Assembly (NCBI GenBank): GCA_963971405.1
Contig: OZ020486.1
Span: forward strand, 27,117,419-27,181,418
From: Psococerastis gibbosa
Taxonomy: Eukaryota; Arthropoda; Insecta; Psocodea; Psocidae
Length of the DNA stretch: 64,000 bases
Reading direction: 5' to 3'
This document shows positions 57,184 to 64,000 of the stretch, one piece after another (the first letter of the stretch is position 1; the number at the start of each line of letters is the position of its first letter). Both the position numbers and the translations under genes were made by a program. Below the pieces are notes generated by a model. That model was not told where the DNA came from. It made no database searches and saw only the letters and a program-made list of their open reading frames with translations.

Positions 57184-57297
57184 GATCGGAGACGAGTTAC
57201 GACACAAGTACCTATTAGGTAATTTAGTGAGACAACTGATGAATTCGGTACATTCATTAAATTGTCTGTATGAGATTGACCTTTTTATAAAAAAAAA
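57184..57297 (+). repeat. SINE-A copy 3, 5'-truncated
   Basis: Reads GATCGGAGACGAGTTACGAC, ACCTATTAGGTAATTTAGTG, GGTACATTCATTAAATTG and GACCTTTTTATAAAAAAAAA. It is the only copy in this orientation and shows the A-tail directly on the + strand. Confidence 0.75.
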
Positions 57298-57618
57298 TTT
57301 ACAATAAACTATTATGCAGTCGTATCACGCGGACTATACAAGTTAATATTTTGCAAGTTGAGAAACCTCAACACCACCAACTCAAAGCAATAACTTATCC
57401 GGAAATAAGTGTAAGTTATCCTAAATAAACACCAGTGGATGTAAATAAATTAACCTCTTAGAATAGAAATATAGAAATAATAATATATAAATCCAGAGAG
57501 AAATGACGTGAAATCCGAATGCTTTGATTTGGTTGGGCAAGGTTGGGCCCACGGTAGGGTTGCTGTCAGTTGCAAGGCGTAATCAGTTTGCCTACTCCCT
57601 TCTGATTGTTAAATATGA
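57298..57618. other. unassigned DNA
   Basis: No gene or repeat recognised. Confidence 0.35.
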
Positions 57619-57631
57619 TTGTGTAGTGGTA

Positions 57632-57931
57632 GTAGTAGTAGTAATAGTAGTAGTAGTAGTGTTCGTCGGGTTAATAACGACTTAGGCCTCATATTTGGGC
57701 ACTTAGAGCGACTCCGACTTGACTGTCCTATTCCAGCCCATAGGACAGTGGACCTCCTGATTATAGTGGATTCCGAACCACTTGGGAATCCCAGTGAAGT
57801 CGCACGATTAGTTCGGAGGTGACCAGGACAAGTCCTACCATGTTTCCCTACCGGCACTGTGCACACGACCAAGTTATCTGCAGCTTTGAACCTGCTCTGG
57901 TCCACTGGATTCAACTTGGTATGGCGACCGG
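57632..57931 (-). repeat. SINE-C copy 2 with 13-bp TSD
   Basis: A 300-bp unit flanked by TTGTGTAGTGGTA on both sides (57619-57631 and 57932-57944). On the minus strand it begins CCGGTCGCCATACCAAGTTG, has AGCAGGTTCAAAGCTGC (B-box-like), and ends in a (TAC)n tail (GTAGTAGTAG on the + strand). The central 200 bp match 33922-34167 at about 95% by eye. Longer than copy 1 by a block before the tail. The leucine-rich minus frame here is just the translated tail. Confidence 0.88.
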
Positions 57932-57944
57932 TTGTGTAGTGGTA

Positions 57945-58621
57945 AGCTTCTAGAATATATAAAAGCCTAGATAAAACCATCTCTAAAAGATTCAACTCAA
58001 GATAGTGGCCTGGGACTGTCATGCCCTAAGAAGGATCAAAGCATGAGAAGAAACGGCGCGAATTTACTGGAAGGTAGGTAGATACTCGTACTTGGTAAGT
58101 AGCTAACCCTCTTAATTTAATGAAGTAACGTGTGGTTTCCCTTTGTTTCGCGCGAAACTGTTCATTAAATAACGGGATCAGTATAGAGAATGTGGTTGCG
58201 ACAAAGCAGCCCATCCAACAGTATTAATCGTTTTTATGCAACGTCGGACTTACAGTTTATTACACAATTTAAGCTAAAATGAAAATATTACAAATATTTT
58301 ATGTACAACATATTCGTTAATATTGAAATTATAAAAACCCTGAATGCATCGCATCATACTCAACAACGCCAGTTGCGAAAATGAATAAAAATAGCTTCCA
58401 TTATAATTTATAGACAAAATTTAACTTATATGTAAAGTACAACTTAAACATGCAAATAAAACCACGGTATTTTTCTACTCTATACTTTATGTCTCAAGAG
58501 GATATAGAGCGTAGAAAAATGACACAACAAAATCCAGTTTTTTTTTTTTTAATTTACTAAGCAAGATATTAGAAACTTGGCCCAATCAAGTAGTAGAAGA
58601 TAATTTCTTACATCTTAATTA
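57945..58621. other. unassigned DNA
   Basis: No gene or repeat recognised. Confidence 0.35.
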
Positions 58622-58825
58622 GTTTTTTTAGTTTAGTTTTTTATAAAAGGCTAAACCGCGTACAAATAATTTAACGAATGTATCCGATTAACCTCTTCAA
58701 TCGCCTCACTAAGTCACCCAATAGGTACTTGTGTTGAGTTACGACAGTTACGACACGTCTCCGACCGCAAGGTGTGTAGAGACTCGCACAAGTACAAGCA
58801 CGCTACCACCTTGCCACCGGAGTCG
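58622..58825 (-). repeat. SINE-A copy 4
   Basis: T-rich start (A-tail on the minus strand), then AAACCGCGTACAAATAATTT, CACTAAGTCACCCAATAGG, GACACGTCTCCGACCGCAAG and a head ending CACCGGAGTCG. Near full length. Confidence 0.75.
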
Positions 58826-59920
58826 CTAAAATTATGAAAGGGTATTTTCAATCGTTTGTGTTATTATTTTTTCATGGAATTTACTGGGGGAAATTTTAGA
58901 GGCCAGTAACTTTCATGAAAGAACTGCTGAGCCTAAAATTAAAAATACCTTAAAATACTATGTGCGAAATAATCATCTACAACTTGAATAGACTAAATTT
59001 ATACAATTACTTCAAATATTATAATTACCAATCAACTTGCTTAGTAAGTTTAATAAAAAAATATAAATTGAAAAAAAACATCAGTTTTGGTGTGACGATT
59101 TTCTACTTTTTACATCCTCTTAAAACAGTTTTGTGATATTCATTGGTTTAATTTTGCACCGATATTTCAATCCCGTCCCCCGGACCCCCTCATTCAACCC
59201 CTGAATAAAATCCTGTCTTAATCCATGCAAGGTAAATGGGACAGAAGGGCTAAGGGCGGTAAGAATTCGTTAAGACTTAAAAGCCGAATGCGATGAAGAC
59301 TTATCATTTCAATTTTATTAGGATTTTCTAAGTGCCCCAAAGACGTCTCTGGTATTGGGGCCCTGGGCAGAACGGAATAGAACTTTGAACGAAAACTAAA
59401 ACATTACATATTTAATAGGTTGTAAAGTAGGTACAATTCGCACCTAGTCGTAATGAAATGAAAATTTTGTTTTTATCTGACTGTTAAGTGTAAGTTTACT
59501 CCAGCTCTACGACTCTAACAACAGCATAGAATACAGTGCGTTCCCGGGATCGGCAATCACCACAATCATTCAGGGATTTTGCATTAAAAAAATACAAATA
59601 CATTTATAAATTTGTCTTCGTGCGCTGGTGGACTGTAGGGAACTTCCCAGTCCCCAGAATTTTATTTTGAAATATTGTTTGGGCTTAATCAAAATACGTT
59701 TTATAACTAAAGTCAATTTAATTTATTATAAAAACTATGTTTTCCGTCAGCATACACACTCCCCATGACTGAAGTGTGATTACGTTTTTTTTTTAAATTT
59801 TCCTCACGTTTGTTTCGGGTAAATTTTCTATTAGAAATAGTCAAAATGTCGTACATATTATTTGTATAATATTAAAAGTAAAATTTAGGCTTTGTAATAA
59901 AATAAAATTTCTTTTTTCAA
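58826..59920. other. unassigned DNA
   Basis: No gene recognised. ATCATCTACAACTTGAATAG near 58973 faintly recalls the arm of the foldback at 4036. Confidence 0.35.
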
Positions 59921-60097
59921 TTTTTTTTTTCTTTAAAAAAAGATAAATCGCATACAAAGAATTTAATGAATGTATCCGATTGACCTTTTCAGTCGCCTCT
60001 GTAGGTTATTACCCGTGATGAGTACGACACGTCTCCGATTGCATGGCGAGTAAAGACTCCCACAAGTGCAAGTACATTACCACCTGGCCATTGAAGT
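59921..60097 (-). repeat. SINE-A copy 5
   Basis: T-run, then AAATCGCATACAAAGAATTT, GTATCCGATTGACCTTTTCA, ACGACACGTCTCCGATTGC and CCACCTGGCCATTGAAG. Closest to copy 2 in lacking the ACTAAGT block. Confidence 0.75.
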
Positions 60098-60600
60098 AAA
60101 TGTTACGTTAATGTTGATGACTTACATACTGTGAATTGACTGACTGCCTACTGCTGAAATCGATTCCGGGATCGATCCCATATAAATTGCAACATTCATA
60201 TATTTTCCGTCATTACACAAGAACCACAACGCATGCTGGACCAATAAACAAACTTGAAAAATGTGAGAAAAGGCTTACTTTTTTGTCTGCTATAAATGAG
60301 AAAATATGAGTATTATGACATTTTTACAAGCCTTGAATGGCTTTTCAAATTTGAAGACATCATAAAAAATACACTAAAAAATTTATCAAAATCCCCGCTC
60401 ATGGATAGGTAACAGTAATTCAATAATATGAGATTAATTGTCTGGATGTGCTATAAAAGGAAGAAAAACTATTTTTCTATTATCACGACATGAAAGAAGA
60501 AATGGGAGAGAAATACTTTCATTACATTTAACATGATATGAGAAGAGAATAGGGTGGTCTTTGTTATCATCAACAAACACTCAGCAGCCACCTCTATAGG
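60098..60600. other. unassigned DNA
   Basis: No gene or repeat recognised before the tandem duplication. Confidence 0.35.
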
Positions 60601-61361
60601 CTCCAGGTCTTGCTATGTCTTCAGACAAAATGTCTCGCCATTGTAGCAGGAAATGAATGGATTTCAAATGAATTCACCATATATAGTCTTTACGTCAGTT
60701 TCATGATTGCATCATACCCGGCAGAGACAAGTAATAGAGTGCATAAGATAGGAAGGGAGATGGTGATACAGGCCCAAAAAGTTAAAATAACGTACAGTAT
60801 TTTATTAGAAGACTTGAGAAGCCTTTAAAACCTAGGCTGGTTAGTCAGTCAGCTCCCGGTCTTTCTATGTCTTCAGACAAAATATCTCACCATTGTAGCA
60901 GGAAATGAATGGCTCTCAAATGAATTCACCATATTGTCTTTGTGGCAGTTTCATGATTCCATCTTACCCGGCAGAGTACTTGTTAAGTCATGCTTTCGCC
61001 TGTGTCATTGAGTTAATGGTAAGCTTGCCTCAGCTTGTCTATTACCGCTTGTAGACGGTGTAGGTTGACATCGAGAACGTATACAAGTTTGCTAATGGCT
61101 AAAAATTCATACGAAAATATTACAAATAATGTCAACATTCATGGCGTCGTTGGCATTGGACAAGAAACCTATAGGCCACCATAAGTAGGCCTGGGTCCAT
61201 AAAAAGTTCTTCGAACAAAAAATTCCCGGCAGAGACGAGCAATAGAGTGCATATGATGGGAAGGGAGATGGTGTTACAGGCCCAAAAAGTTAAATAACGT
61301 ATAGTATTTTATTAGAAGACTTGAGAAGCCTTTAAAACCTAGGCTGGTTAGTCAGTCAGCT
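60601..61361. repeat. 252-bp tandem duplication, second copy interrupted
   Basis: Copy 1 is 60601-60852. Copy 2 runs 60853-61361 once the insertion 60977-61224 is discounted. Shared blocks: CTATGTCTTCAGACAAAAT, CATTGTAGCAGGAAATGAAT, CACCATAT, GAGTGCATA.GAT.GGAAGG, CAGGCCCAAAAAGTTAAA and CCTAGGCTGGTTAGTCAGTC. Copies are about 90% alike. The 72-residue frame in copy 1 is not recognised as a protein. Confidence 0.88.
60977..61224 (+). mobile_element. repeat K insertion with perfect 10-bp TSD
   Basis: The 248-bp unit begins TACTTGTTAAGTCATGC and ends TTCGAACAAAAAATT. It is flanked by CCCGGCAGAG on both sides (60967-60976, 61225-61234). Copy 1 of the tandem duplication has a single CCCGGCAGAG at the same place (about 60718) followed directly by ACAAGTAATAGAG. 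There are no terminal inverted repeats, so a retroposon is likelier than a DNA element; a weak GTAGGTTGACATCGAG could be a B-box relic. Confidence 0.85.
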
Positions 61362-61602
61362 TATGGGTTTCCACTTAGGTTCCCAAAGCGCCCGGAAAAT
61401 TAACCCAAAGATAATGATATTATAATTTTTTCATAATTGAAAATTTCAATAATGTTTTTATGGGAAAATTTCAAGTCTTAAACATGTTTAATTTTGGAAA
61501 TATTTAAAGCTTTAAAGTGGAGTTGGTACTGACAGATCCAGCTATCGGAAAGAAGAAAACAACTAATTTTGTGGTGCTAATTTTTTACGCAGTATGTCCT
61601 CT

Positions 61603-61714
61603 AAAATAAATAAAGACTTTTTTGTTCTACTACTAACCCAACTTAGCGGAGTTACACTCAACTAGGAAGGCACGGGTCCACCTGCGTTGCATTCCCTCCA
61701 CTGATCTACATGCC
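61603..61714 (-). repeat. SINE-B copy 5, internally shortened
   Basis: Minus strand: AGTTGAGTGTAACTCCGCTA then AGTTGGGTTAGTAGTAGAAC and an ATTTATTTT tail. The head and the GAGAGGGCTT block are missing. Confidence 0.65.
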
Positions 61715-62616
61715 TTGACCACCACTACTGTACATTTCCATGAATAATATAGCCGCTGATACCGCAGGGTCAAAAGGGCAGGCATTAGCAAATTAATATA
61801 TACAGATTTTTAATCTGACTAATATGTGTAGTTTTAATATTTGGTCGGTTAATAAATAAAATAAAATAAAAATAAAAAATATAATTGGCTGATAATACAC
61901 CTTGGCAATGGCAGCCAAGGCAAGGCAATTAAAAACATACAGGTAGTATGTATACTGCAAATACCTAGTCAATACTGTAATAAGACGTCAACATATTTGT
62001 GATTATACGAGTAAATCATTTCATTAATCTTTTTACCGCAGATCAAATTTAAAAAAAAAAAAAAAACAATCAAGTTAGTAATTTCATTCCTAATAACCAT
62101 GCTATACTACACGAACGTTTAGGCAAAAGATGCTCAATAATAAAATTGTCACTTCTTACTTTACAAATACTACAGCTCATTTTATCAGTGTACATTGAGT
62201 GCTTCCTTAGTCCTTTTTTGGGTACTAATTACGGTTCTGGTTTAATCTGGCATAAATATATCTTGAAACTTTCAATCAATCGTTTAGTGCATTAAATCCA
62301 ATGTTATTCCAAGAATTTCAAGCAACAGTAGTCTCTTAAACGAATTACACTGCATTTAAATAATTTACGAGTTAATGAAATAAGCAAAAGAGTAGTTACT
62401 ACAAGTAAGCCGAGAGCGATAAATGCAATAAAGAGGAGGCTAGTTGGGTCATTCATTGCCAATGCCTGAGGTAGCTTTAAATTTTGTAATCGATGAAGTT
62501 TACCACCAAGGAAATTTCTAAACTTTTCGCTTATTGGAATCGATTAAAATTCCTAAGTGAGGCTACAAAACTTTGAAAGAGGGAGAATTTCGCATGAATT
62601 GTAAGCGGGTTTGAGA
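61715..62616. other. unassigned DNA
   Basis: No gene recognised. AATAAAATAAAATAAAAATA low-complexity tract near 61852-61880 and an A-run at 62050. Confidence 0.4.
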
Positions 62617-62836
62617 GCTCTCTCGCCGTTTTTCTATAATTCAAAGCCTGTCCCTCGCTGGGACTGAAGGTATGCATTTTTTTAGATGAAGCTTACGAAG
62701 CATAGGTACCTGTCAGTTCTCTCGCTGTTTTTTTTTCTCCAAATTTCAGAGTCTGCCCCTCGCTGGTAGGTACTAAAGGTAAGGTATGCATGATTTTTTT
62801 TTTTGATGAAGCTTACAAAGCATAGGTACCTGTCAG
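62617..62836. repeat. ~110-bp tandem duplication
   Basis: Copy 1 (62617-62716) and copy 2 (62717-62836) share CTCTCTCGC.GTTTTT, CTGNCCCTCGCTGG, GGTATGCAT and GATGAAGCTTACGAAGCATA followed by GGTACCTGTCAG. Copy 2 is longer through T-run and GGTA expansions. Confidence 0.8.
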
Positions 62837-63459
62837 ATTTAGAATAGACTACAATGGCTAGGCTGAGGTTATGGAGCCAATTATACATATTGTACTATAC
62901 AAGCCTACAACAGCATACGATTTTAAATTAAAAATAATTCTTGAAAAGCTACAAAAAGTTGGCTATACCTTGGGAAATCCAGAATTTATCAAGAACCGCC
63001 CGTGAGGTAGAAAAGTGAAGAATGATACGGTGAAAAACTAATTGCTGTTTTTATATCATTAATCTCAATCAGGTAAACGGCAGAGGATTTGTCAAGTAAA
63101 AACTTGTGCAAGCACACTTTCCGTCGTTTCCGCAATTGATTTTCATTACTATTTTATTTCCTCTCAACGTGTTTCTCAGAGGCAATTAAATTATATTTGC
63201 GGGCACCAGTTTTTAATGTTTAATTAATCCTCCTTTCCTGGGAATCAAATCACAAAAAAGCAGCTTTAATGATGAAACCCGCTTTTAATAATTTTATGAT
63301 TAGCATATACCATTATGCCTTCAGTTCGGAGGCTTCTACTCAGTGGTATTAGTCACAAAGAAATAGGCACTAATTTTTATTTAGTTCTCTTGGAACAGTC
63401 CGTACTACAGCACGACTTATACTCAAGGTGGTGCTTAGGGGCTAGGATAAGATGAGGAT
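62837..63459. other. unassigned DNA
   Basis: No gene or repeat recognised. Confidence 0.4.
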
Positions 63460-63669
63460 TAGGACATGTAGAGTAGTGGTACAGACTCCGAATTTCACCC
63501 GAAAGGTTGTTGGTTTGAGTCCCGCACTTTCTAAATTTTCTGGCCATGCTTTGGAGGGCATGTAAAGCAGGCGGTCCCGGATCTTCCTATTTGAGTGTAG
63601 GAGAGGGCTTAACTCCGCTAGGTTGGTTTAGTAATAACTTACAACAAAAAGTCAATATTTTTTTTTATT
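63460..63669 (+). repeat. SINE-B copy 6, near full length
   Basis: Head ATGTAGAGTAGTGGTACAGA, B-box region TTGTTGGTTTGAGTCCCG, body CAGGCGGTCCCGGATCTTCC, GGGCTTAACTCCGCTAGG and tail ACAACAAAAAGTC then T-rich. About 85% like copy 2 at 30006. Confidence 0.82.
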
Positions 63670-64000
63670 AGCTTATTTGTTTACATCTAAATACCGTAAG
63701 TGATGAACTGATGGCTGACTGTAGGTAGCACCCAAGCTCACCCATAGGTAGCATTTACCAGCTTTTACCGAGGTAATATTAAGCTTCGCTGAGTTGTAAG
63801 GAGTCGCTTGTTCCATTATTGATATACTCGTATGTTAAATAAAGAAAATTGCATAATTGTGTTTTTGCAATTTCTTATTTTATTTTAATTTTTTATTCTG
63901 TGTATTAAGTATTGCGTACAAGTAGGAAAATTATCCATTTTATTTATATCTATTTAGTTGTGCTTATTTGTTATAAATATAAACTCGCAGCTATCGTATA
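63670..64000. other. unassigned DNA
   Basis: AT-rich to the window edge, nothing recognised. Confidence 0.4.

Noticed and set aside
57609-58022. 137-residue minus-strand frame with a leucine run
   Set aside because: The leucine run is the translated (TAC)n tail of SINE-C and the rest is SINE-C read through.
1-64000. LTR retroviral, Polinton or other capsid-bearing elements
   Set aside because: No gag, pol, protease, integrase, capsid or envelope-like text and no pair of direct long repeats was recognised by eye.
1-64000. CRISPR arrays, bacterial operons
   Set aside because: No regularly spaced direct repeats, and the content (splice sites, SINEs, LINEs, hAT elements) is eukaryotic.

Overview
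The window looks like a gene-poor, AT-rich stretch of a large arthropod genome (insect or crustacean; I cannot narrow it further). The only host coding sequence I recognise with confidence is one exon on the + strand, 42291-43292. It encodes the last part of an aminergic G-protein-coupled receptor: TM5, a very long third intracellular loop, TM6, TM7, helix 8 and the stop. Its residues fit best the alpha2-adrenergic-like octopamine receptor (Oct-alpha2R) of arthropods. Upstream exons (TM1-TM4, DRY) were not found, so the 42 kb to its left are probably intron or upstream DNA and the 20 kb to its right 3' flank.

Nearly everything else recognisable is transposable-element debris, often nested, and several insertions are dated by perfect target-site duplications (TSDs). 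Working labels used here: SINE-A (five copies: 8741, split 25324/26197, 57184, 58622, 59921); SINE-B, tRNA-derived with a clear B box (1338, 30006, 34600, 51254, 61603, 63460); SINE-C, with 13-bp TSDs (33922, 57632, fragment 19550); MITE-V, a foldback family with 3-bp TSDs and a conserved core but different arms (3811, 4422, 10260, 13579, 21161, 23314, 29207); three short hAT-like elements with perfect 8-bp TSDs (17502, 31847, 41930); TA-flanked mariner-like elements (49414 and a 1.34-kb foldback at 52290); LINE remnants (20808, 22795, 23571, 25473, 29035, 37550, 3' ends at 12185 and 49320); and dispersed repeats labelled H, K, F, W and P.

Layout: 0-5 kb, tandem repeats, SINE-B, an inverted-repeat element with a hammerhead-like motif, a hAT-like element and a cluster of foldbacks. 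5-16 kb, mostly unrecognised DNA with repeats H, W, F, K and MITE-V copies. 16-32 kb, the densest cluster: repeat H, a second hammerhead-like element, hAT, LINE pieces, a LINE inside SINE-A, and a MITE inside a LINE. 32-42 kb, SINE-B and SINE-C and long unrecognised stretches. 42-43.3 kb, the receptor exon, with a hAT-like MITE 186 bp upstream in the intron. 43-64 kb, repeat P in inverted copies, TA-flanked transposons, SINEs, and a 252-bp tandem duplication in which one copy carries an insertion while the other keeps the empty site.

The most unusual signals are (i) a foldback family whose ends and core are shared but whose arms are private to each copy, and (ii) hammerhead-ribozyme-like cores (CTGANGA, stem II, GAAA, self-complementary stem III) in three otherwise unrelated repeats. 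No retroviral, LTR, Polinton or other capsid-bearing element, no CRISPR array, no intact tRNA or rRNA gene was recognised. All calls are from reading the sequence by eye; no database search was run.
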